Both the position numbers and the translations under genes were made by a program. The notes beneath the pieces are model-generated. The model did not search any database, had not been told where the DNA came from, and saw nothing but the letters and a program-made list of their open reading frames with translations. A DNA stretch of 64,000 nucleotides from Nitrospirota bacterium (GTDB lineage Bacteria > JACPQY01): NCBI GenBank assembly GCA_016190245.1, contig JACPQY010000011.1:62001-126000 (forward strand). The letters are read 5' to 3'. Every line of letters begins with the position of its first letter. The stretch's first letter is position 1. This document shows, in pieces, positions 20,709 to 29,153 of the stretch.

Positions 20709-21371
20709 TCACTCGTATGCCACGAAACGCGGTGCGAGCATCTTCGCAAGCGCGGGCGTGCCGGCCTCCGGGATGAGTGGCGCAAATCCTTGAACACACG
20801 TGGGATTCCACGTGAAGAAAATCCCCGCCAATCGGTCGATCGGCTCGGATCTCAGAACGTTGATGGCCGCCTGGATTTCGGCGTCTTCAACGTTGTGGGC
20901 GCTTTCAGACCACAGGTATACGAAGAACATGCCCCTCGTACCATCGTTCTTCGATGCCTTCTTGCGAATGGCTTCAATCAACTGCGCCTGCACTTCCTTC
21001 GGATTGCCGTACTCGGGGAGCACCCCGGTTCCCCGAGCTTCGCGGAACCGCCTTTCATCATTGGCGTCTTCGTCGCGCCACCGAAATTTCTTCACCTCGA
21101 TCGCCATCTCTTCCGTTGAGAGGCGGACCATCAGATCGGGGTGTTCGCCGAATTCCAAGCGTGAAACACTTGGTAGGGAGATGAACTGAGCAGCCGCACG
21201 AATCTCCGTCGCGATATCGGCCGCGGTGTCAGGCGATTTCGCGTTTTCACGGATTTGCTCCAGCTTGCGGCCGAGGGAATCCTGATCAACGGCGCTGCTT
21301 TCGCGGAGTGCTTGCAGGCATGCCCTGAATTGTTCATCTGCGGGCAGCTCACCCGTCGTCGGCGCATTCAT
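20709..21371 (-). CDS. Predicted PD-(D/E)XK-like nuclease, coupled to hsdS
   Basis: LEFGEHPDLMVRLSTEEMAIEVKKFRW (PD-x10-ExK arrangement); ATGA overlap with hsdS stop. Confidence 0.55.
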   Translation of the reverse strand: MNAPTTGELPADEQFRACLQALRESSAVDQDSLGRKLEQIRENAKSPDTAADIATEIRAAAQFISLPSVSRLEFGEHPDLMVRLSTEEMAIEVKKFRWRDEDANDERRFREARGTGVLPEYGNPKEVQAQLIEAIRKKASKNDGTRGMFFVYLWSESAHNVEDAEIQAAINVLRSEPIDRLAGIFFTWNPTCVQGFAPLIPEAGTPALAKMLAPRFVAYE

Positions 21372-22726
21372 AGCCCGCCCGAGAACGCCGCGTGCAAGAT
21401 GGATTGGCGAAGGCGGGAGGCGCGGGAGAGGTTGGTGGCGACGACTTTTTCCAATTCCTTGACCGCGCTCAACCGGCGCTCGACTTCGGCGAAGATGCGG
21501 AGTTGCGCGGCAAGCGGCGGGATGGGTATGGGAAGGCTCTTCAGGGTCTCGATATTGATTCCGGTATACGCGATGCCCTTGGTACGTGCCAGCAACCATG
21601 CCTGGGAACGAGGAGAAGCGATGAAAATGCTCGTGGCCCGCGCAATTCCTGAGTCTACTAAGGCAAGCATTGCCACTTCACGAGAAATGTTGAAACCCGA
21701 ACACTCGCGAGGAATCACGACCACCCCGCCTAGCGTTCCGCGGACGGTTACAAGAACCTCATCGCCTTGTAAGAAAGTGCGTTTGAATCTGGCGGCGATG
21801 CGAGGAGACACGCGCTTCACATTCCCCAGGCCAAGTTGTAGGCTGCGGACGTCGCTTGATCTCAATACGGGAATGCCATTCTCGACCGAATCTCCAAGAT
21901 TGATTACACCGTACGTTATCGAACGAACTGGATCGGTCAGTTGTTCGGCTGTTGCCCACGCCCAGCCATCAGGGAGTCGGGGGAGGTTGGAGGTGTCCGG
22001 GGGCTTGGGGTCGACGTATTTCTTATTGCGACCATTTTTCTTCTGATCTTTTTCCCAGGCTTCGCGGCGGGCGGAGAGGATGCGTGCAAGGAGTTGGGCG
22101 CCGGTTTCAAAGGGGCGACCTTCCTTGCGGGCGAGTTCGGCTTCGGTGGGAACGAGTTTCCCTTCGCACGCGGCTTTGAGAACGGCGGCGCGGTAGCGTT
22201 CCAGATTGGCCTGCACGCGCTTGAGCGCGGCCACCCCCGCCTCCAGCCGGGTGAACTGTTTCTCGATCTCGGCAACGATCCGCTGCTGTTCCCTTTCCGG
22301 CGGAACCAGCACGGGAATCTGCTTCATCGGTCCCTGCGGTAGCTTCAAGCGTGTGGTTCCACTGACATAGGGGCGATAGTCGAGATTGTTCAGTTGGTAG
22401 AGGAGAAAGGAATTCAGCAGTCCCGGCTTGGCCCGGAGCACATGCGCGTGATTACTTACCCACGACTTGCCGCGAATCAGATAGGCTTTCGGTTTCGTTG
22501 GATCGAGGAACGGAGCGCCATCCTCGCCAAGAAGGACAAGTTCTTCATCGAATATAGGTGTGTCGATCCAGCCCACTTGGCCCGTCGCCCCGTAGTACGG
22601 AATCTGCCCCTGGCGTTTTTCCCGTTCCGTACTGTTGACGGGAATTCGATGTGAGTCGAGAATGTCCACTGCCTCTCTCAGTGGAACGGTGGCATGCCCA
22701 GCCTCAGTCGTGATGCCAGTGCTCAC
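21368..22726 (-). CDS. hsdS: Type I restriction-modification specificity subunit S
   Basis: Two target-recognition halves with IPVLVPPEREQQRIVAEIEKQFTRLEAGVAALKR and LPIPIPPLAAQLRIFAEVERRLSAVKELE coiled-coil motifs. Confidence 0.9.
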   Translation of the reverse strand: MSTGITTEAGHATVPLREAVDILDSHRIPVNSTEREKRQGQIPYYGATGQVGWIDTPIFDEELVLLGEDGAPFLDPTKPKAYLIRGKSWVSNHAHVLRAKPGLLNSFLLYQLNNLDYRPYVSGTTRLKLPQGPMKQIPVLVPPEREQQRIVAEIEKQFTRLEAGVAALKRVQANLERYRAAVLKAACEGKLVPTEAELARKEGRPFETGAQLLARILSARREAWEKDQKKNGRNKKYVDPKPPDTSNLPRLPDGWAWATAEQLTDPVRSITYGVINLGDSVENGIPVLRSSDVRSLQLGLGNVKRVSPRIAARFKRTFLQGDEVLVTVRGTLGGVVVIPRECSGFNISREVAMLALVDSGIARATSIFIASPRSQAWLLARTKGIAYTGINIETLKSLPIPIPPLAAQLRIFAEVERRLSAVKELEKVVATNLSRASRLRQSILHAAFSGGL

Positions 22727-25503
22727 GCCGCCAAGGCCTCGTTGAGTTCATCCAGCAGCTTCGGAAAAGATTCGCCGAAAAGCCGGTGCGCCTTGCCGAG
22801 TCCGCCGCGCTGACTGAAGGGGGAATAATCGAAATCCTGCGGCTCAATGCTCAGACTCGTGGCGATGTGGTCGCGGATGAGTTCGAGCCACGCCAGTTGC
22901 TCGTCGCTGAAAGAAGTCCCGTTGGAGATCTTGGCCAAAACCCATGTCTTGAACCGAGCGTGGACGCTCTCGGCGAACGGTTCAAGAACCGGCTGGTGGG
23001 CCAGAGAGAAGTGAACCAGCGATACGAGGTCTGCAAATCGGCCCGCTTGGGATCGTCCGCGCACTTTCGTCGGCTCGACGGCGGCGAAGGCATCCCAAAG
23101 ACGGTCCTCGGTCCACGCCGCATGGTTTTCCCGAAGCTTCCGTTCCAGATCCTTCAACATGGCCTCCGTCAGCCGGTGGCGATAGGGACGAGAATAAAGA
23201 ATCTGAAGCGCTTCGATCTCGGACTTGTGCTTCTCGATGTAATCGCGAAATGACACTGTGGTCTTCCGAGCGTTAAGATCAGACTGGGTCGTGCCTCCGG
23301 CAAAGAGAACGCGGTCCCTTGAAATCACGTCGATGACTTGGTCCGCCGTCCGATGCACTTTGATCAAGAACTGCCGTAGATCCGGATTCCCCGCGAGTGG
23401 CGCGGCAGCCGCCTGCGCAAGGCCATCGGCAGCGGCTTTCAAGGACGTGGCGGTCGGTTCCTTGTAGCCCGGCGGACCACCACCTGCCGCCGCCAGGATC
23501 TTGTCCGGATTGGCGGCGTCAAGCAGGCTACCCGCAATTTCCGAAAGCGTCCTGCCTTTCGCCGTCGCCTGCACTTCCGAAACGAGGTGATCGTCGAGTC
23601 GCTTTTCCAATCGGATCAACCGGTTGGCCAGACTTTCCAACGAATCGGCATCCCGTGCCCCCAGCGCCACGGCGTCGAGAAGTTTCTCGAATGGAACATT
23701 GGGCTTCTTCTCAAGCGGACGGGAATCGGTCTTGTCCCGTTCGCAGACCCCGACGGCATCCACGATCACGAACCGCGATTTTCTCTTAATCCCGGGATTG
23801 ACCTGCTCCATCTCCGTTTCCGAGATCACGCGCACGCCCCGACCCTTCATCTGTTCGAAGAAACTGCGCGACTTGACTGAGCGCATGAAGAAGACGATTT
23901 CCAACGGCTTGATGTCCGTCCCCGTCGCGATCATATCGACGGTGACGGCAATGCGCGGGTCGTAGCTGTTCCGGAACGTCTTGATGAGAGTTTTCGGGTC
24001 CACGCCGGTGGTGAGATACGTGATCTTCTGGCAGAAGTCGTTCCCCTTGTCGAAGACTTCGCGACAGATGCGGACGATATCCTCCGCGTGGGAATCGTCC
24101 TTCGCGTAGATCAACGTCTTGGGAACGTTCTCGCGTCCCGGAAAGATCTCAGTAAACAACTTATCCCGAAAGGTCTCGATCACGGTGCGAATCTGGTCCT
24201 CGGCAACGACTTCCCGGTCGAGCTGATTGGCCTCGTAGGTCAAGTCCTCATCGAGCTGTTCCCACCGTTTCTTGCGCGTGAGGCGGTCGCGTTTGTCGAC
24301 GTAGAATCCGGCATCCACCTTCGAGCCGCTCTCGGTAATCTGCGTCCGGATTTTGTATACATCGTAGGGCACGTTGACGCCGTCCGTTACCGCCTGCTCA
24401 TGGCCGTATTCCATCACGAGATTTTGCTTGAAGAAACCGAAGGTCTGTTTCGAGGGCGTGGCCGTGAGGCCGACGAGGGTGGCGTCGAAATATTCCAGGA
24501 CCTGGCGCCAAAGGTGGTAGATCGAGCGATGGCACTCGTCCGTGACGATGAAATCGAACGTCTCGATGGGGAATTTCGGATTGTACTCCACGGGGACGGG
24601 TTCCTTGAAGCCCGATTCCGCCGCTTCGATGCCGAGGTCGTCCAAATCGGGCGGCGGCTGCGTTTCGCCCTTCAACATGGAGTAGACGCGCTGAATGGTT
24701 CCGATCACGACGCGGGCGGAGGTGTCGAGCGTGTTCGAGGTCAGATGCTGAATGATATGTTCGTTCGGAAACTTGAGGTTGTTGACCGGGGATTCGAACT
24801 GTTGGAATTCTTTCAGGGTTTGATCGCCGAGGTTTCCCCGGTCCACCAGGAAGAGGATTCGGCGGGCGCCGGCGTATTTGACGAGACGGTAAACGAAATT
24901 GACCGCCGTGAACGTTTTCCCCGCGCCGGTGGCCATCTGGATGAGCGCCCGGGGGCGGTTCGCGGCGAAGGATCTTTCCAGATTTTCGATGGCCGTGATC
25001 TGCGCGGGCCACAGGGCCTTTTCGACCAGTGGGGGCATTTCGCGGAGCCGTTGGTGGAGTTGCTTCTCGGCTTTCACCCAGTCGAGGAGCGTTTCGGGAC
25101 GGTGAAACGCGAACACGAGGCGGCTGCGGGGCTCTGGATCGAGTCCGTTGGTGAAAAACGTTTCCATGCCGGTGCTCTCATAGGCGAATGGAAGTGGATC
25201 CCGCCACGCCTGCATGCCGGAAGGTACTCCCCTGATGTACTTCCCGGACTGTTCTTCGACGCCGCTGAGGGTGTGACCCTCCTTCTTGGCTTCAACCGTT
25301 CCGATGGCCTTGCCGTCCACGAACAAAGTGTAGTCCGGCTCGCCGGTTATCATGGAAAGATTGCAGAGGGCCACGCCACTTGAAGCGGCGAGATTCGCGC
25401 TCGACTTTTCCTGGACGGCCCACCCGCAACGCTCCAAGATCTCATCGATGTTCCCCCGAGCTTTGTCTTCGGGTGTTCTTATGCGTGGGCCTGGGGGGAT
25501 CAT
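22723..25503 (-). CDS. hsdR: Type I restriction-modification endonuclease subunit R
   Basis: PDYTLFVDGKAIGTVEAKK nuclease motif; MATGAGKTFTAVNF, TDECHRSIYHLW, VGLTATPSKQTFGFF, MKGRGVRV. Confidence 0.93.
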   Translation of the reverse strand: MIPPGPRIRTPEDKARGNIDEILERCGWAVQEKSSANLAASSGVALCNLSMITGEPDYTLFVDGKAIGTVEAKKEGHTLSGVEEQSGKYIRGVPSGMQAWRDPLPFAYESTGMETFFTNGLDPEPRSRLVFAFHRPETLLDWVKAEKQLHQRLREMPPLVEKALWPAQITAIENLERSFAANRPRALIQMATGAGKTFTAVNFVYRLVKYAGARRILFLVDRGNLGDQTLKEFQQFESPVNNLKFPNEHIIQHLTSNTLDTSARVVIGTIQRVYSMLKGETQPPPDLDDLGIEAAESGFKEPVPVEYNPKFPIETFDFIVTDECHRSIYHLWRQVLEYFDATLVGLTATPSKQTFGFFKQNLVMEYGHEQAVTDGVNVPYDVYKIRTQITESGSKVDAGFYVDKRDRLTRKKRWEQLDEDLTYEANQLDREVVAEDQIRTVIETFRDKLFTEIFPGRENVPKTLIYAKDDSHAEDIVRICREVFDKGNDFCQKITYLTTGVDPKTLIKTFRNSYDPRIAVTVDMIATGTDIKPLEIVFFMRSVKSRSFFEQMKGRGVRVISETEMEQVNPGIKRKSRFVIVDAVGVCERDKTDSRPLEKKPNVPFEKLLDAVALGARDADSLESLANRLIRLEKRLDDHLVSEVQATAKGRTLSEIAGSLLDAANPDKILAAAGGGPPGYKEPTATSLKAAADGLAQAAAAPLAGNPDLRQFLIKVHRTADQVIDVISRDRVLFAGGTTQSDLNARKTTVSFRDYIEKHKSEIEALQILYSRPYRHRLTEAMLKDLERKLRENHAAWTEDRLWDAFAAVEPTKVRGRSQAGRFADLVSLVHFSLAHQPVLEPFAESVHARFKTWVLAKISNGTSFSDEQLAWLELIRDHIATSLSIEPQDFDYSPFSQRGGLGKAHRLFGESFPKLLDELNEALAA

Positions 25504-25631
25504 AGGAGAATCACCCTGGGGGGACAAGCTTACGGGCGTGCAGGTTGGGACCCCCCACGCGCCCCTGCACAGCGACAAAGAGGGATGGAAAACAGGGGTG
25601 AGGTCGGCTAACCTTGCCAAGACACCACAGA

Positions 25632-25703
25632 GCCGGCGTAGCTCAATGGTAGAGCGAGGGTCTCATAAGCCCTAGGTCGGCCGTTCGATCCGGCCCGCCG
25701 GCA
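25632..25703 (+). tRNA. tRNA-Met (CAU anticodon)
   Basis: Acceptor GCCGGCG/CGCCGGC, D-arm GCTC..GAGC, anticodon arm AGGGT-CTCATAA-GCCCT, T-arm GGCCG-TTCGATC-CGGCC. Confidence 0.93.
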
Positions 25704-25716
25704 TTCGCAACGGAAT

Positions 25717-25734
25717 GTCGGCTATCCTGCCGAC
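25717..25734 (+). terminator. Short hairpin downstream of tRNA
   Basis: GTCGGC-TATCCT-GCCGAC perfect 6-bp stem; no T tract. Confidence 0.35.
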
Positions 25735-25972
25735 GATCAAGGTAGCGAATACCACCCGCCTCCTGTGGGTTCGCGGAGCCCGCCGGCACTTTCTCCACCG
25801 TTGAAAGTGCGGTCGGCATCACGTTCGAATTCGCGCGAGCATGCGTCTTGACAAGTTTCCCGCGCGCGCGTATCCTTCCTCGTTGACGCATCGTGTCACA
25901 AGGACGTGCCTCCGCTCCTCTCGGAAGATCCGGTAACCCGAATCCTCTCCTCACCGCCCCGCAGCCCGGCTC

Positions 25973-28102
25973 GTGAATCGCGTCCTGTTCCAAGTCCATC
26001 ACCTGCACGAACGAACGGCGCCGGCGCCCTACCAGGACTTGGTCCAACGGCTCGAGGCGATGCTCGATGCCGTTGAAGACGGCGTGCTGGCGACGGACGA
26101 CCACGGCACGGTCGAGCTCGCAAACCGCGCGGCCCAGCAGCTATGGGGATACGGAGCCGAGGAGATGGCGGGGAAATCCCTGGACGAACTCCTGGAGAAC
26201 GGCCCCGCTCACCGCCTGCCGCTTGTGGGCGGCACCGATGGTCCGGAGTTTGCCGGGCATGCCTTCGGCACTCGCCTGGAGCTTTCCGCCAGGCGGAAGT
26301 CAGGCGACGCTTTTTCCGCAGAGGTGCGCATCGTTCCATCGCCCGGCGCCTGCCCATCCTCCTACCACGTAACCGTCCGAGACCTGACGCAAGCTCGGCG
26401 CTCAACCGGCGAGCGACTTGAGGCCGAGGAGCGATACGCCCTGGCCCTTCGAGGGGCTGATGACGGGCTATGGGACTGGAACCTCATGAGCGACACGCTC
26501 TACCTTTGTCCCCGATGGAAGGCCATGCTCGGCTACGATGAAAACGAAATGGGATCCACACCCGACGAGTGGTTCAGCCGGATCCACCCTGAGGACGTCT
26601 ACTGGGTTCGGGCCGGCCTTGATGCCGCGCTCAAGGGCGGGCAACGGAATTTCGAAAGCGAATACCGGATGGTTCACAGAGACGGGTCCTTTCGATGGGT
26701 GCTCTGCCGGGGCATTGCCGTGCGCGATTCGGAGGGCCGCCCCGTGCGTGTGGTCGGTTCTCAAACCGACGTCACGTCGCGCCGCGTCCACGACCCCCTC
26801 ACCGGACTTCCCAACCGGACCCTCTTCGCCGATCGCCTCGCGCGGCTCCTCGCCCGAGGTCGTCAAGGCGAGGGGTATCCTTGTGCCGTCCTCTTCCTCG
26901 ACCTCGACCGCTTCAAGGTCGTGAACGACAGTCTGGGTCACGCCGCGGGCGACCAGCTCCTGGTCGAGATCGCCCGCCGCCTCGAAACCTGCCTGCGCCC
27001 ACACGACACCGTCGCGCGCCTCGGCGGCGACGAGTTCACCATCCTCCTCGACGACATCCGGCACGCCGGCGACGCCCTGCGCGTGGCCGAGCGGATCCAC
27101 CAAGCCTTGGCCTCGCCCTTCCGTATCGGCCCCCACGAGTTGTTCGCCTCCGCCAGCATCGGCATCGCCCTCAGCCGCGGCCGGGACGACCGGGCGGACG
27201 ACCTGATTCGCGATGCCGACACCGCCATGTACCGCGCGAAGGCCCGGGGGGGCGCCCGCCACGAAGTCTTCGACAGTCTCATGCGCGCCCGTGCGGTGGA
27301 GCGCCTCCAGACCGAAACCCAGATCCGCCGCGCCCTCGAACATCAACAGTTCGTCCTGAGATACTCCCCCGTGACCACGCTCGATACCCGGGAGTGCGCC
27401 GGCTTGCAGGCCCAACTCCACTGGCGCAATCCCGAGCGCGGGCTCCAGGCTCCAGCCGCGTTCGTGCCCATCGCGGAGGAAATTGGGTTGGCCCGCGCGA
27501 TCGGCCTGTGGAGTGTCCGCACCGCCTGCCGCCAAGCCCGGGACTGGCGATTGAATGAGGCCCCCGGCCCGGTCTTCATCAGTCTGCGCTTCTCGGGCCG
27601 GCGCTTGGCCCAGATTGATCTGGCGGAGGATCTGGACAAGATCCTTGCGGAGACCGGGATGGAGGCCAAGCTGCTGCGGTTCGAGATCTCCGAGAACATG
27701 ATCATGGAGAACCCCGATCAGGCGGCCACGATTCTCGAACGCCTCACCGAACGCGGCCTCCGGGTGATGATCGATTCCTTCGGCACCGGCTACTCCTCCC
27801 TCAGCTACCTGCACCGATTCCCCATCCAAGGATTGAAGATCGACCCCGCCCTAGTGGGACGGGTGGACATTGACGAGGAGAGCGCCGAGATGGTGAGGAC
27901 GATCGCCATGCTCGCCCGCGCCCTTTCCCTCGAGGTGGTGGCCGACGGCGTCGAGACCCAGGCGCACGCGACAAAGCTCCTCGATCTCGGCTGCCGATAC
28001 GCTCAGGGGCGGTTTTTCTCGGAGCCCTTGGATGCCCCGGCGGCCGGGGAACTGATCACCGCCTCCAGCGCATCGGTCCCTCTCGCAGGTCAGGCCGGAT
28101 AG
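25973..28102 (+). CDS. PAS-PAS-GGDEF-EAL protein; EAL domain appears degenerate
   Basis: HDPLTGLPNRTLFADRL, RPHDTVARLGGDEF (I-site plus GGDEF); EAL region reads GLQAQLHW, IDSFGTGYSSL, VADGVET. Confidence 0.92.
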   Translation: MNRVLFQVHHLHERTAPAPYQDLVQRLEAMLDAVEDGVLATDDHGTVELANRAAQQLWGYGAEEMAGKSLDELLENGPAHRLPLVGGTDGPEFAGHAFGTRLELSARRKSGDAFSAEVRIVPSPGACPSSYHVTVRDLTQARRSTGERLEAEERYALALRGADDGLWDWNLMSDTLYLCPRWKAMLGYDENEMGSTPDEWFSRIHPEDVYWVRAGLDAALKGGQRNFESEYRMVHRDGSFRWVLCRGIAVRDSEGRPVRVVGSQTDVTSRRVHDPLTGLPNRTLFADRLARLLARGRQGEGYPCAVLFLDLDRFKVVNDSLGHAAGDQLLVEIARRLETCLRPHDTVARLGGDEFTILLDDIRHAGDALRVAERIHQALASPFRIGPHELFASASIGIALSRGRDDRADDLIRDADTAMYRAKARGGARHEVFDSLMRARAVERLQTETQIRRALEHQQFVLRYSPVTTLDTRECAGLQAQLHWRNPERGLQAPAAFVPIAEEIGLARAIGLWSVRTACRQARDWRLNEAPGPVFISLRFSGRRLAQIDLAEDLDKILAETGMEAKLLRFEISENMIMENPDQAATILERLTERGLRVMIDSFGTGYSSLSYLHRFPIQGLKIDPALVGRVDIDEESAEMVRTIAMLARALSLEVVADGVETQAHATKLLDLGCRYAQGRFFSEPLDAPAAGELITASSASVPLAGQAG

Positions 28103-28123
28103 AAGCGTCCAGCGTAGGGACAC

Positions 28124-28207
28124 GGGCTGCCTGCCCGCCGACCCGTCCTCCGTCCGCCTCAGGCGGACTGCTACGGAAGCGGCGCAGGCGGGAAGCCCGC
28201 GGCTACC
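28124..28207 (+). repeat. Dispersed hairpin repeat family A, copy 1
   Basis: GGGCTGCCTGCCCGCC...GTCCGCCTCAGGCGGAC...GGCGGGAAGCCCGCGGCTACC. Confidence 0.75.
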
Positions 28208-28297
28208 AGAAACGGGGAGTCAAGGTAGGCGCACGCCATGTTGCATGCCGCGCCATCTCCGCCGCGGCGGACGCGGCGACACATGGGCAGGGAGCCC

Positions 28298-28329
28298 GTG
28301 GACCTTGCGGCTTCGAGAGCAAGGTCCAC
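28298..28329. repeat. Perfect 11-bp-stem inverted repeat
   Basis: GTGGACCTTGC-GGCTTCGAGA-GCAAGGTCCAC. Confidence 0.9.
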
Positions 28330-28402
28330 GTGCCACGAGCAGAAGGCAGCCCAGGACCTTGTTATGCGCGGGCCATCGTGGCCAGCACATACCACAGGGC
28401 TC

Positions 28403-29086
28403 TCACGCCGGCGGCTCGAAGCGGTAGCCCACGCCGCGGACGGTCTCGATCCACATGCCGCAAGGCCCCAGCCTGCGGCGCAGGTTGGCAACATGCGTAT
28501 CCACCGTCCGCGTCATCACCTCCGCGTCGATCCCCCAGACCTTATCCAGCAGGTCTTCGCGGGAATGGACGTGCCCCGGATGCGCGAGAAAGAAGGCCAG
28601 GAGTTTGAGCTCCATCGCGGTCATCTCGACCTCGTTCCCCTCGACGAGGACGCGACGATCGGGCACATCCACGCTGAGTGTACCGATCTTGAAGCGGCGC
28701 TCCTCGATCTCCGGCGCGAGTCGCCTGAGAATAGCCTGCGCGCGCAGCACCACCTCGCGCGTGTTGAAAGGCTTGGTGATGTAGTCGTCCGCCCCCTTCT
28801 CGAACGCCGCGACTTTGTCCGCCTCGGAACCGAGGGCGGTGATCATGATGATAGGGATGCGGCGCGTCTCCTCTTCGGCCCGCAAGCGGCGGCAGACCTC
28901 CGTGCCGACGAGATCGGGCAGTCCGATGTCGAGGAGGATGAGGTCCGGGCGCGTCCGCTGGGCCGACTCCATTGCCTCTCTGCCATTGCTCGCCTCGCGG
29001 ACGGAATACCCATGCTGCTCGAGGGTGCGTTTGAGCACGTCCACCACCTGAGGCTCGTCGTCCACCACGAGGATCTTGTGCGTCAC
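28403..29086 (-). CDS. OmpR/PhoB-family response regulator
   Basis: ILVVDDEPQVVDVL, LILLDIGLPDLVG, KPFNTREVVLRA; winged-helix RTVDTHVANLRRRLG...RGVGYRFEPP. Confidence 0.93.
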   Translation of the reverse strand: MTHKILVVDDEPQVVDVLKRTLEQHGYSVREASNGREAMESAQRTRPDLILLDIGLPDLVGTEVCRRLRAEEETRRIPIIMITALGSEADKVAAFEKGADDYITKPFNTREVVLRAQAILRRLAPEIEERRFKIGTLSVDVPDRRVLVEGNEVEMTAMELKLLAFFLAHPGHVHSREDLLDKVWGIDAEVMTRTVDTHVANLRRRLGPCGMWIETVRGVGYRFEPPA

Positions 29087-29153
29087 GCGCGTATCATATC
29101 ATCCGGGGATCGAGGGGTTCAAAACCAGACCGGTGCGGCTTCGCAACCCTTCT

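Noticed and set aside
26468-27829. 453-aa minus-strand ORF
   Set aside because: Antisense to the GGDEF-EAL gene.
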